From: Acanthochlamys bracteata
Lineage: Eukaryota > Streptophyta > Magnoliopsida > Pandanales > Velloziaceae
Length of the DNA stretch: 64,000 nt
Reading direction: 5' to 3'
Assembly (NCBI GenBank): GCA_019914995.1
Contig: CM034135.1
Location: 5,644,501-5,708,500, forward strand
Below are positions 35,719 to 47,117 of this stretch, one piece after another (position 1 is the stretch's first letter; each line of letters starts with the position of its first letter). The notes beneath the pieces are model-generated. The model was given only the letters and a program-made list of their open reading frames with translations, searched no databases and had not been told where the DNA came from. The translations under genes and the position numbers were made by a program.

Positions 35719-37291
35719 TGTTAGATATTCCTACAAGATTAACTCAAGAGGGGAGGGGTGAATTGAGTTAGTCTATAAAAATTTTCGTTAAGTTTGTTAT
35801 CCTAATGGCAGAGAGCTAACACTACTGTGTCATTCTTGTGAAACCTGAGATGTAAGAGTTAGTGTGTTTCTTGTGTAGTGACAAAGAGTAGTGCTCAGGA
35901 TATTTAACGTGGTTCGGCAAAACCCCTTTGCCTACATCCACGGTCGCTCTATCACCAGAGCCAAAGCTTCACTAGACCTTTAATAAACTACAAATACACC
36001 TAGCGAAGTGCTTCGCCAAGCACACATACTCTACCGGGTTTCTTCGCCAAGACAACCCCTACCAGTCTCCTGGACACGCCTGTCCCCCTAGCTGATTTGC
36101 TAGCACTATTACAAGGTCTAAGAGCTTACACCAAGCTCTACCTGAGCTTCCTTTATCGGTACATCCAGCACCACCTTTACACTGTAAGTGACGGGTTACA
36201 AGAAACTAAACAAGTATTGAGTGCAGGATCTATCTCATGAATGTTGAGTGTTTAATCAGTGATTCAGATGAGATGATTGGAGAGATTGCTGAGAGATTTG
36301 TTCAGTATGATTTGCAGTAAGATTTGTTTGTGTGGAGTAGTCAAGTTCGTGACCGGCAGTGGGAGATTTTTTGTGTAGAGTGGTAGAGTTCTTATATGTC
36401 TCTGTTTTTGCTTGGATTCTCTCTACTTCTGTTTTCTTTTTGTTCTCTCCCTGTTTTTCTCTATTTCTCTACCACGTTTCCTCGTTGCTGTGACTCCCTT
36501 TTTATAGAATATCTTTCCTGTGCAGGAGCCGTTGAGGAACGTTCTTTGTTTATTTCGGTTCTTCACGTCGAGAGAAGGAATGGTGTTGTCCAGTGGTTCT
36601 TCAATTTGTGTTTGTGTAAAGTCTTTGTTGCATTGAATGCGTTGAAGAGATTTGAATTTGCTGCCAACGGTTGAGTGCTTAATTCAGCTAAGCTTCTGTT
36701 TGAATCTCGGTGAGCTGATGAGTTGATATGGTATGTCCATAATAAATACATCTGATGCTGAGTTGACCGCTTGGTGATCAAGGACTTTAATCGCTTTCTT
36801 TCCTTGATTATTGAGCTTCTCTTTTGTGTGAAAGTGAAGATGATTCTAGCTCTTGAAAATCTTACATTTGAAGTCCTTGATCCGTTGAGTGTAGGTGATT
36901 TTTTAAGGTAAGGAAAAGCTGCGTTAGTTGAACATATGGGTCTGCCCCAAACAAAGAAATCAGATATGCTTGAAGAGCCAAACAATTGATTGTAATGTGG
37001 TCATTACATCCTACATCCCGTATGTTGTTTTTTTGTCCCGCTTGATGAGTGACATAGCAGTTGGTTGTTATTTAGCCGTGGCATCCTCTCGTCCCCGTGT
37101 CTTTGTCTCTCATCCATTATGTAGTAGCATAACATTGATTTCATGTATGATGGCTACATTTTTTGTCTTTTTGTAAATTAAATGATCTTTGTTTGTCTAA
37201 TCCTGCAGACTTATTTTCAGATTATTAGTCTTATATAAATCATAGTTCTTAATTATTTGTTATCATCAAAATTATCCTTGTATTTTCAACA
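35719..37291 (-). repeat. 5' LTR of the Sirevirus
   Basis: 1,573 bp, from TGTTAGATATTCC to TTTTCAACA on the + strand. It lies next to the primer-binding site, so it is the upstream LTR of the - strand element. Against the other LTR the first ~100 bp differ at only two positions, but later patches differ strongly, mostly around CAG/CTG triplets. Open frames in it are shadows. Confidence 0.95.
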
Positions 37292-37739
37292 GTAGAGATG
37301 AAGGTCCGGCCTCGAAACCTACAATTTTCTAAGAAAATAATGTAACACAAGAAAATTCAAATACTAACGTTATTGTTTGGAACAGAAGTGCCAAGAAGTA
37401 TCGTATAATTCCGGTGAACTGGTTAGACATGGTGTGATAGTTTGAATGCAAGAGAAAGCATAAAAACCAAAACAGTAATCTAGTGACCTTATTGAGTGTT
37501 GCCGAAATAGAGCGACAGAAATAAAACAGAATAAAAAGAGCTTCTTTGTTTTGCATGTATGGGAGAGAGGATAAGCCCTCTTCTGCCCAAACTAGAAGTA
37601 GTGAATGTGTAAGGACAAAAAGACCCTCTCCTAAGTTTGTTATATTTTTTTGTTCTGCTTGATGTTGGTATATTCTAATTTTTTTCTTCCTCAAATACAA
37701 AGTTGTGTGAAACTTTTTAGACTCTTCAAACATTTTGGA

Positions 37740-38405
37740 GCAAAAAAATTTGTTTTTTTAATTCATCATGCAAAACGGCTACATCAACAATTATAATATA
37801 GTGAAAGAAGACTGAGAATTCACATTACCTAGATATTGCATTCATTTCAGACATTACATTGAATCCATTCATTACATTGCATTCATATGTTATGTCAAGA
37901 TTTGCAACACTGCCAGCCTTCCTTGAACTCCTTCTTATCTTCTTACATTATTACTGATTGGCCATCTCATCACCGAACGTTTTTTTTGCAACAATACATA
38001 ACAAGCTCAATCGCTGGACACCATTAAGCTCACTGGCAACTGACGAGTGAACTAGCATAACTCACTGGTCAGCTGCAAGTGAGATACCAAAACTCAATAT
38101 TAAAGAAAAACAATTTCCTAAGTTTGTAAAAAAGAAATTTGAATATGTTATGTTCAATCTATTTAAATAGTTTCGTACAACTACGATTAACAAAAAAATG
38201 TTGAAATTTAAATTTATTTTTACCAGAGACAAGTGAGCTCAATCACCGAAGGAGAGTTCGGCTCCAAAAATCAATATCTTATCTCTCAATCAACAATCAA
38301 ACACTTCATAAAATCATATCTTTTTCACATTGGATCAAACTAATGCAACTTATAAGAGAAATCAATTCAAAATATTTACTTGGCTTTGCATCTAGCACTA
38401 TAGCT
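37740..38405 (-). repeat. GAGCTC repeat family, inverted copy B
   Basis: About 38268-38405 matches the reverse complement of 14580-14712, and 38105-38205 matches the reverse complement of 15570-15690. GAGCTCAC-type motifs sit between these blocks and around 38030-38080. Relative to copy A, roughly 800 bp between the two matching blocks are missing. 37780-37930 is rich in CATTACATTG-type repeats, like 15120-15240 in copy A. Ends are approximate. Confidence 0.6.
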
Positions 38406-39130
38406 TTGCTTCCAGCACCATTGCTTTGAGATGATTAACCGAAATAACACATAAGGGCAAACAAAGCAAGTTATATCCAAGATTCAGTGCTATTTAGATA
38501 AACGAGTAACTCACCAACTAAAATCATATTATTCTGACCAAAAGTAAAAAAAATTTCCTCCGATCAAACCCTAAATATGCATACAAATTGTGCAAAACTA
38601 ATTAAATTCAACGAACTACAAGATAAAAAGAAAACTTTGATAATATCTTTTTTATTTTTACCTACTTCCAATTTAGTATTGAACACTGGTTGACTCGGAG
38701 ATTTTGCAAGCGGCGGCAATTGAAAAAATTTAGAACGGTAGAAAATGCAAAAGATGGAGAAGAAAAATTATCAGTTTATTGGATATAATTTCGACTGTAG
38801 GCCGGCGATCGAACAGTCCGGCCGATGGTCGAGAAATGTAGAGTTTAGAGTTATGGTTACAAGAAACTCAAAATTGTAAAAAGAATTGAGGAAAGAGAAG
38901 AGAGGAGACGGCAGTAAAACTAACAAACACTGGCTCACGAGCGACGATCGGGAGGAGGAACAAAAGAAAAAAATGAAAGCAAAAAAAACTAATTTTTTTT
39001 AATATTATTGAATGGCACCGAAAATTACGACCATGCCTTTTAAATGTGATTCCGTAAATAGGGATCATAGTAGCGATTCTGAACCATCGTATCAAAATCT
39101 GACGGTGCACAATTGATCAATTGATATGCG
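38406..39130. other. Short intergenic stretch between repeats
   Basis: AT-rich DNA with no recognisable gene. An 80-codon frame on the - strand (38868-39110) is hydrophobic because the + strand is A-rich, and has no family match that I know. Confidence 0.5.
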
Positions 39131-39512
39131 CACAGTGTCCTTAAGGGGCACTCCCTCTCCGGTTTATGTCCGGGGTGACTTCTAAATCCAATATTCACTG
39201 TTGGATATTAAGAACTATGATTTAGAAATCTACCTATAAAATTTCAGCTTAATCGGATCACGAATTCACCTCCATCGAATCACTTAATCAAGATAACAGA
39301 AATGATACAACATATATATTTTAAAATTTTCTTACTTTCTGTCATCTTGATCAAATAATCGGATGGAAATGAATTTATGGTCCGATTGAGCTGAAATTTT
39401 ATGGGTGGGTTTCTAACTCGTAGTACTTCATATCCTACGGTGGAGATTTGATTTGAAAGTCACCTCGGACATAAACCGGAAAGAAAGTGCCCGGGCCCTT
39501 AAGGAGGGAGTG
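39131..39512. mobile_element. Foldback / MITE-like element with ~170-bp inverted arms
   Basis: The left arm from 39131 (CACAGTGTCCTTAAGGGG, later CCGGTTTATGTCCGGGGTGA) is the imperfect reverse complement of the right arm ending about 39512 (containing TCACCTCGGACATAAACCGG). Similarity continues inward through TAAAATTTCAGCT and AATCGGA to within a few tens of bases of the centre, near 39320. It is non-coding. No clear target duplication was found. It resembles plant foldback MITEs; the superfamily is uncertain. Confidence 0.8.
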
Positions 39513-41780
39513 TTTTTATCCCTCCCCATATATATATATATATAAGTTCGATTTACTAGAATGAAACTAAGTTCGATAAGTGGTTGTTAAGGTTGATAAG
39601 AAGGTCAATAAGTGCTTATAATGATCTTAGTAATTCTTCCAAATTTAGTTACAAATCTTATGATAAAGTTTTAATTTTTAACAATTATTTACATTTGATT
39701 TTGGAGTAAGAGATCGAACAAGAAAGAAAGAATCTTCTTTTTTTTGGTGTTTTTTTCTAATAGACGAAGAAGAAAGGAGAAGGTGTCGCAACTGCTCGCT
39801 ACAGATGAAAAAGCAAGAAATTATGTAGGAATAATTATGTGTATGCCACCCATAACGTGATTCCTTGCTTTAATCCTTACCATGACTTCATTTCCTTCAA
39901 TGATCATAAACGGATATGCTTTGAATAAAAAATGATACGAAATTAGAGCCGGTAAATCGGCTCGATGAGTTGGATCATATTTGTAAGTTCAACGGGTATG
40001 ATAATAAATTTGTACTTTGCAACTTCTGTTATAGTATAGGTTGGTTTATAACACTCTAAGGTTCAAAATAAAGAAGAAGATATGAAATGGTGAGAAATCA
40101 AGGCGGGTACGGCATGCTTGACGAGTGTAACTTGTAGGGAATCACTTTTGTAGGTCTGACGAGTATAAGAGAATTAATTTGCATTTTCTAAAATTTAAAT
40201 AAATTACTTGAAGCAAGATAAATGATCAAAATAAATAATAAGATATTAAATAAGTGCCGGCACAATCAATCTGACGAGTGTGATTGTAGAAAGCACCAGG
40301 ATCATATTTTGAGTTCCGACAAATAAAAAATAAATTTGGGGTATATAGATTTAATACCTTTACTTAAAACAAACTACGGAATCAAAATAATTGCAAGTAG
40401 CTATAGATGAGAAAGAAGAGACCAAATTCGAAATTTATCCATGGTAACTGCAACGCATTCATTCTCATCTATCAGTGGTTGACTTATACAAACCTAATCG
40501 GAGACTTTTCCTACCGGTGTCAGAGGCACTTTAAGAATAGAAACTACACGAAAAGATATCCTAACGGGAGTCAAGAGAAAGTGAGGACTCGAACAATCAA
40601 ACGAGATTAGCGGGATTAGTCGATTAGGTAATTAGGATAAGTAGAAAATTTTTTCATATTTTATCCATTCCGCGTTTAATCATTGAAAAATTTTTTAGAT
40701 CAGTCCGAATCAAAACGGATCGCTTACACGATCGATTTATTTGTAAATCCGAATCAATTTTGATTTTAAATCGATAGTTTAGGATCGACCAAAATGGTTG
40801 AGTCCAAATTTGCCAATACTAAAAGAAGATACAATATATGTGATGAAACAAAAAAAAAAAAAAGAGTATAGAAAAAAAAGTATATTATAATTTTCATATT
40901 TTCAATAAGAAATTACACTTTTTTCCTCCATTACAGTTAACAGATAGCAAATTATTCCAAATATAATAAAACTAGAAAACATTATTCTTTATTAATTATT
41001 TTACAAAATTTTTATCAGATAAGATTAATGAAAAATAATTATATTTTTTAATTTTTGTTTATTCTCGTTCCATCCAGCCAGTAACGCGAAGGTACACAGT
41101 ACATATTCTCCGAAACATGGGTGGCAAACAGGGATGTGTGGGAGTCCATGCACTCCTGTGGATCTAAAACAAGAGACTTTCCAACTCAGTTTCTCCTACA
41201 TGTACGGTAGATAGCTGAAACACATCGATCTAGATTAGAAACGGATTGTTTACAGACATATATTTTTTAATTCTATTATTATTATTTTATTCGTTAGTCA
41301 GTTTCAGATGCCGCTTATCGATTACTTTATTCAGCTCATGTATCATACTTACTATTAGCCTGTTAAGTATTCTGAACCGTTTACATGTATATGTATGTTA
41401 CTTTGTCCATACATAACAGTATATAACCGCTTAGAGTAACAGATTGTTGTGATCGTTTTGTGTGTCATGTTGAAACCCATCCCTTTCCTGAACCCACTCG
41501 AGAATACGGAAAAAAATTTTACAATAAAATGAATAGGAATTAAACAAATATAATTATGAATGGCTTTTAAATAAGAAAAGGTAACTATGTTCTTAGGCAC
41601 ATTGTATAAACTTACACATCATAATTTAGAGCGTGCATCACATTGCAATAATATGGATTAAATTAAGTTTGTGTTCTGTTTATTTCAGAATTTGTAATAA
41701 TTAATGAATTCCTAGTTGCAACTCTACCCACCCACTGTGGCCTCACATTAGAATCATTGCAGTCGCAAAGGAACTGCCCT
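39513..41780. other. Intergenic stretch upstream of the RraA-like gene
   Basis: It begins with a short (TA)n run at about 39530-39545. 40680-40820 has repeated GATCGA / AATCCGAATC-type text that resembles the edge of a small transposon, with no defined partner. A poly-A run lies near 40850. No gene is recognisable; 67- and 81-codon frames at 40407 and 41355 have no support. Confidence 0.5.
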
Positions 41781-41791
41781 AACCACTGCAC

Positions 41792-41799
41792 TATATAAA
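41792..41799 (+). promoter_or_regulatory. Probable TATA box of the RraA-like gene
   Basis: TATATAAA lies about 150 bp before the start codon, in GCACTATATAAACCAG. The pyrimidine-rich region that follows fits a 5' leader. Position and sequence are typical of plant promoters; no experiment is implied. Confidence 0.6.
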
Positions 41800-41946
41800 C
41801 CAGCCTTCTCTTCTCGCCATTCGCCGAGGCACCACCGCTACTGCTGAGTTAATTCTCTCGACCTACTTCTCTTTTGGTCTGAAACTCTGCAACTTCTCAC
41901 TTCTCCTTACTTGTCTTTCCATAATTAAGAGTTTTAACTTCAAGGA

Positions 41947-43307
41947 ATGGCTTCGAAGCTTAACTTCATTGGCAACGCTGAAGTAATGACTCCATTAATG
42001 CAGTACTCGTCTAAGCTCTCTAGAGCTAGTAATGGCTCGCAATCCATTGCCTTGCCGCTGCGAGCTACTCTGAAAGAGAATACTGATGATCAGTCCGGTC
42101 CTCGGAGGCTTGCCCTTAAGGCCGTGTCATCTAAGGCTCCACCGACGTCAATCAATTTAGAAGATGATAGCATCAAGCTTCTCTCTGTCAATGGCAAACC
42201 TAAGGCAAGCACATTAGACATAATAACAAAAGAAGTACAAAGGGGCATTGCCTTATACAAGGAACTAATAATCTCTTTTTTCTTTTTTTCTTTTTTTTTT
42301 TTTTTTTTTTTTTGATGAAAACATATATAGTTGAAATCTAGGAATATATTAAAATTGTGCTACTTGTTGGAACTGAAGTTCTACGTTAGTACGTAACAGT
42401 TAAAGTAATGATAACAAACCCTTACGATATCATATACTGGATAATCTTTCTATAGGACCTAATTTTTGTAGTAGTTTAAACTGCAAATTGCAAATAAAGA
42501 ACGACAAAGTTTTTAGCTGGATTTTGTACTATATACAGGGACCATTTGCTAGTAGCTATCTTGTCCTTTCATTTTCATTATTTTTATGGACTAACAATTC
42601 TTTCTTTTCTCGTGCAACAGCTGCTGTCGTTTGCGGTAAGTGATGTAGCAACTAATGATCTTTGCGATGCCAACCGGCCGATGCTGGAGACCGGAGAGCT
42701 TCGTGTTCTTCCACCGATATTCCATATTTACGGCAAGCATCACAAGTTCGCTGGACCAATTTGCACGCTCAAGGTAGACGACGACAACACTTCAGTCTGG
42801 GAGCTAGTTCACTTGCCAGGCAACGGTAGAATTCTTCTCATTGATGCCGGGGGCCAGAAGAGGTGCGCACTCATTGGGGGAATCCTAATTGAAGCTGCCC
42901 AATACATGGGATGGGCCGGCGTGGTTGTCAATGGTTGTGTTAGAGATGTTGATGATATTAACGGTGTTGACATTGGAGTTAGAGCTCTAGCCTCTCACCC
43001 GGTAAAACCAAAGAAAATGGCACCCGGCGAGAAGCATGTACCGGTTAAAATTGGCGGAGCCTTAATTGAAGATGGTGAATGGTTGTATGCAGATAACGAC
43101 GGCATTCTTATCTCTCCGAATGAACTAAACCTTCATGCAGCTTATGAATATAAGGTAAGTCACTCCTCATAATTTTTGTTCAAGCTTAACATAATATGTG
43201 GCTAATTATTTGAAGAAGTGTAGTTAACTATTTGGTAATGGTGATTGCAGGTTGATTTTGAGGCTCTTCATTCCATTAAGAACAAGGTAAAGCTAGGTAT
43301 ACACTGA
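41947..43307 (+). CDS. RraA-like protein (HMG/CHA aldolase fold) with N-terminal extension
   Basis: Exons: 41947 to 42204 (or 42234), 42621-43154 and 43251-43307, all phase 0, giving ~282 residues. Residues ~88-270 form an RraA/class II 4-hydroxy-4-methyl-2-oxoglutarate aldolase-like domain: DLCDANRPML, GPICTLKV, then LIDAGGQKRCALIGG, WAGVVVNGCVRDVDDI and GVRALASHP. In bacteria RraA binds RNase E, while related proteins are metal-dependent aldolases; the plant role is unsettled. Gly-Gly and Arg-Asp motifs that shape the aldolase site are kept. Usual plant members are ~166 residues. The first exon adds ~86, rich in Ser and Ala with few acidic residues, possibly an organelle transit peptide. 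The best first donor is AAG|GCAAGC, a GC-AG intron; AGAA|GTACAA at 42235 is the alternative. A run of ~30 T follows in intron 1. Confidence 0.85.
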
Positions 43308-44098
43308 AGAAGCTTCTGGTTGTGCAAGGTAGAAGATTCTACCAACAAAGTTTGTGGATTAGTTGGTCGAATGTTGTATAGTGAACTGAGTTAATGTACG
43401 TAACTGGTCGAATGTGTCTTCTGCTTCTCCGTGCTTCTCTTCCGTGGCCCATCTGTGAAATCCTTTCAAAAATTTCAAACAACTTAAAATTAGAGTAAGA
43501 GAGAAAGTGCTTATAAATCTAAATATTCTTTAATTATTCTTTATTGGTATCTTATTTGAATTGGTTTTTTGAATCCTACATGGCCCCAACAACATCACTT
43601 ACAAGTTAAATCCGAAAATGTTTACTGTTTCTTCTCATGAACATAATTGAAATTTTTGACTTGATTTGCAATAATTGACTAGATTGCTTGATTGCGTTTT
43701 TTTTCCTTCTGTTATTGAGTGTATTAGAATCAAATTATAGAGTTGTGTTTTATTGAGACTTTTTTCATCGAAATATTTGTTGCAACAACAGCAAATCGTT
43801 GGGAATAGCAATATAAATTAACATATCGAATTTGAACCAACCTATTTAATAACTAAATTAAAATTATTTAATTGTAATATAATTTAGATATTTATGTAAA
43901 TTAAAATTATTAATTATATTTTAACTTATTTGATAAACATATTAAATTTGAATTAATTTATTTAATAACCACGATCAATCTACCTACAAATGTTGGCTGC
44001 AATGTTTTTTATTTAATTGAAAATGGTTCAACACACGCTTTTTATAATCTGCATGTCAAATTTCAAATACTCGCAATATGACATAGTGACCAACTGCC
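43308..44098. other. Downstream flank of the RraA-like gene
   Basis: The first ~200 bp are probably 3' UTR. From about 43800 to 44000 the DNA is very AT-rich and contains two related segments based on AATTTGAATTAATTTATTTAATAACC, quoted here only as the shared core TTTATTTAATAAC (near 43845 and 43955). No gene is seen. Confidence 0.45.
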
Positions 44099-44106
44099 AA
44101 TGCAAC

Positions 44107-44812
44107 CACAGTAGACAGACCCGGACCGATCCGGACGGTAAATCGGTCCGGATTTACAAAAAAATTGAATTAATTTTTTTTTATAAAATTAATTAAAAAA
44201 ATTTTTAAAAATTAATTAAAAAATTTTAAATTAATGATATATTTAATATAAAAATAATTATTAATAACTCTATGTTGAAAAATAATATGTAGTTTAAATT
44301 TTGTATTTGGATGTGATAATGCAAAAATATAATTGCTTATGTCTTATTTGTAAATATCAATTATTAGTGATTTTTATATTGTAAAATATTTAGAATCAAA
44401 TATGTATACCTAAAAAAATTTGGTATATCTCTTTTATGATTTTTCTATTTTATAATTTTATTTTTTTCTAATCTCCTAATTTATTTAAATACTTCTTATT
44501 ATAAATTTTAGTTGTTATTATTGTTAGTGGTGGTGGCAATACTTTAATTTTCGCTGTGATTATTATTGCTGTTGTTGTTAATAATAATACTATAATAAAA
44601 ATATTTTAACTTTTTACTATGATTACTATTGCTATTATTATTGGTAGTATCATTGGCAATAGATTTTTTAAAATAATTATTGTTATTATTAATTAAAAAT
44701 GCTTTAATATTATTGACCCGACGGTTCGATCGGTTGACCCGACGGTTTGATCCAAGAACCGTGACCTAGATAATTTTTCGGTTCGATGTCCGGTCCGGTT
44801 CTTACAACTATG
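44107..44812. mobile_element. Non-autonomous hAT-like element with 8-bp target duplication
   Basis: 706 bp. Ends are CACAGTAGACAGACCCGG and, read inward from the other side, CATAGTTGTAAGAACCGG (13 of 18 identical). AATGCAAC is repeated at 44099-44106 and 44813-44820, an 8-bp duplication as in hAT elements. Inside are CCGG-rich ends, an AT-rich middle and a block of imperfect ATT/GGTGGTGG repeats (44510-44690). No open frame. A homologous, inverted and truncated copy lies at 11433-12105. The terminus CATAGTTGT resembles CATGGTTGT of the 4.9 kb hAT element, so that family may have moved it. Confidence 0.85.
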
Positions 44813-45008
44813 AATGCAACGTACATTTAAATTTACCGTTATTTAACACTTTTCCTAGTGGAACGGAACAGAAAATTACGATATAGTTTCTCATACAAAA
44901 TCTTTCTTAAACAATACTTGCTCTACTTGAAAAGTACAACATGAAACAAATTTGGCAAGTTCATCAGCATAGTATCAAGGTTCCGGTACATTTCATGCAG
45001 CATTTTAG

Positions 45009-45212
45009 AGAATGTTTGAAATTACTTGCAATAAAAAATTTAAAAGTTTATTTTAATTTTTAAAAATAAATTTGCTTTTTATCTAAAAATAATATAAAAT
45101 TTATATGATAAAATTTGTTCACGTATAACTTATTTATATGATCTAAATTCTTTTTAAATTTTTAAAAACAAAAAAAATAAATCTGAGATAGTATGAGTGC
45201 GTTTGATATATA
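45009..45212. mobile_element. MITE-like AT-rich element
   Basis: Bounded by GAATGTTTGAAATTAC on the left and, in reverse complement, ATATCAAACGCACTC on the right. The middle is almost pure A/T with TTTTTAAATTTTTAAA-type text shared with the GTTTGG-ended elements further on. Ends are approximate and no target duplication is confirmed. Confidence 0.4.
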
Positions 45213-46574
45213 GAGCGAAAGAAATTTAACATGTCTTTGCAATTAAATGGATCCAATACAACATATATGATGAATTCAAACCTATAGGATTATTCCTAAA
45301 TTAGTCATGCCCTGTTCGAACCACTTAAAAATTAAGAAGACGTTCTATTAGAGTAGGAAGGCGTTAGTACTCTGTTTCCTATTTATTGATTCATGACAAC
45401 GAGAAAAACACTTGAAAGAGTTTTAAAACCTTAATGACTTGACCTATATATATTAATGCAGTACTGTTCATGTTATGGTATCAATAAGCTGTTTGTATGG
45501 GATTGATAAGCGATTATATAGATCAACTTGATAACAGAACTTACTACTATCAACCAACAACTCTATGAAACAAATTGCGAGCTAAAAGAATGTAACGTGT
45601 TATGGCTAGTTGTCAATCCTTTCATTGGACAAATATTTTAACCAACTTCAGTTGCTAGTCCAAACTTAAAGTAAATTAACATATATAATTGACGATATGA
45701 TGTAGCCAAGACTACCTTTTTCTGTTTCTATTATGACAAATCGTGTCACCACTTTTAGAAATAAAGTGCAAAAAAGCATCTCAATATGTCTGTTGATGTG
45801 CTTGGTACTACTTGGCTAGAAATATGTAAACAACATATTTCAAATAACTGAAACAATTTTGCGGAAAAAAATCTAGTTGGTAAGAAATGGTAAATACAAG
45901 CAAACATTAGGTACTTACTAATAACCATAAGACTCAAAACCTAATAGTGTACAAGACACAAAACCTTGACAAGTAATGGTTACTTTCCGTTTTCAGAAAT
46001 AAAGAATGTGAGCATAGTTGTGGTTCTTCTTCTTTCTTAAGATTCACACTACCAAGTTCATACCGACATTTTATCAAAAAAGTTGATGTGGACATTTGAT
46101 TTCGGCCTGTCGGGAAATATATTTCAAGGATCAGAGATCAAATTCTCGACTCCCAAATCTTATCGTCGCACTAAAATAGCCACGATCGTTGTACAAATTC
46201 TATGAATTGTTTTTCTTGTAAGTATATGCTATTGTGATGCACCTACATAAACAAAGTAGGGTTCCCTTTGTACTCAAAGTATGTTGGCTATTATTCGATC
46301 TTCGCAACCGTCAATCATGGAATTCTTGAAAACTTGATTGTCTACTTACCACCAGCTAATAATATGTATCTCCAGAATTTAATTAAATTTATGAGTACGT
46401 TTTGTTGCTAATTAAATCATTTTAAACTTGGTATTTATTTATGTTTTAATGAGCATCATTTTAGATGACACTTATTGGCTCGACAATGACTCTTTCATAT
46501 AATATCAGTAACATTAAAAGGTTAATTATATTGTTAAGTATATAACGTCACTTTGCATTAGACTCAAGATATAA
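45213..46574. other. AT-rich intergenic DNA
   Basis: Nothing recognisable: no open frame above 60 codons with a family match, no clear repeat pair. Confidence 0.5.
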
Positions 46575-46860
46575 GACATGCGTACGGAACTTACAGCTCA
46601 AACGGATCTTGGATCCGATTCAGGCTGAGGCGAGCATGGTTTGACCTGTAGGCAGCTAATCAAAGCCGAGCCAGCAGCTTGGAAGCTTGTCGAACGAGAC
46701 GATGCAAGAGTAGCAGCGGACGCAACGAAAGCGTTGGCGTGTATGAATATAGGCACTCACATGGTGTGGGCCCACAGTGCATATAACTGCTGGAGGAGCG
46801 CGTACGGACTCGTGCGGACAGATGTGTGCATGTACGCCTAGTGCCCGGACCGGTTTAGTT
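46575..46860 (+). other. GC-rich island of unknown nature
   Basis: About 290 bp with visibly higher G+C than the AT-rich DNA on both sides. It begins near GCGTACGGAACTTACAG and ends at CCCGGACCGGTTTAG. It carries a 66-codon open frame (46641-46841) that uses no non-standard start, but I know no matching protein and see no splice partners. It may be the remnant of a mobile element or an expressed non-coding segment; it directly abuts a MITE-like element. Confidence 0.35.
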
Positions 46861-46862
46861 TA

Positions 46863-47117
46863 GGATTCGTTTAAGATTACTTATCAAATAAAATTCTTTT
46901 AAATTAAAAATATTTTTATGTTTTTAAAAAATGAGTTTTATTTTTTTTATTTTAAAAAAAATAAAAATATGTAATAAAAAAATTTTATTACATAATATTT
47001 TTCTACACTATCTAAATTTTTAAATAAATTTTATAAATATTTATAAAATATATATTCAAAAAATATAAAATTAAAAAAATTGAAAAAAAATTTAGAATGT
47101 AATCTCAAACGCACCCT
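46863..47117. mobile_element. MITE-like element of the GTTTGG family, copy 1
   Basis: Left end GGATTCGTTTAAGATTAC; the right end in reverse complement reads GGGTGCGTTTGAGATTAC, so the two match at most positions. The interior is A/T-only for long stretches and shares TAAATTTTTAAATAAATTT with the other copies. Confidence 0.6.

Larger units (their letters stand above)
26799..37291 (-). mobile_element. Sirevirus-type copia retrotransposon, full structure, decayed
   Basis: This 10,493-bp element has LTRs at both ends (TG...CA), a perfect 5-bp target duplication GTAGA (26794-26798 and 37292-37296), a Met-tRNA-type primer-binding site and a polypurine tract. Order along the - strand is LTR, gag with a long coiled-coil tail, protease-integrase-RT-RNase H, an env-like ORF, LTR. 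The long LTRs, large gag, extra ORF after pol and repeated polypurine tracts are traits of Sireviruses (the SIRE1/Maximus group). All three coding regions carry stops or frameshifts, and the LTRs differ in many places, so the insertion is not recent and this copy is unlikely to be autonomous. Confidence 0.95.
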
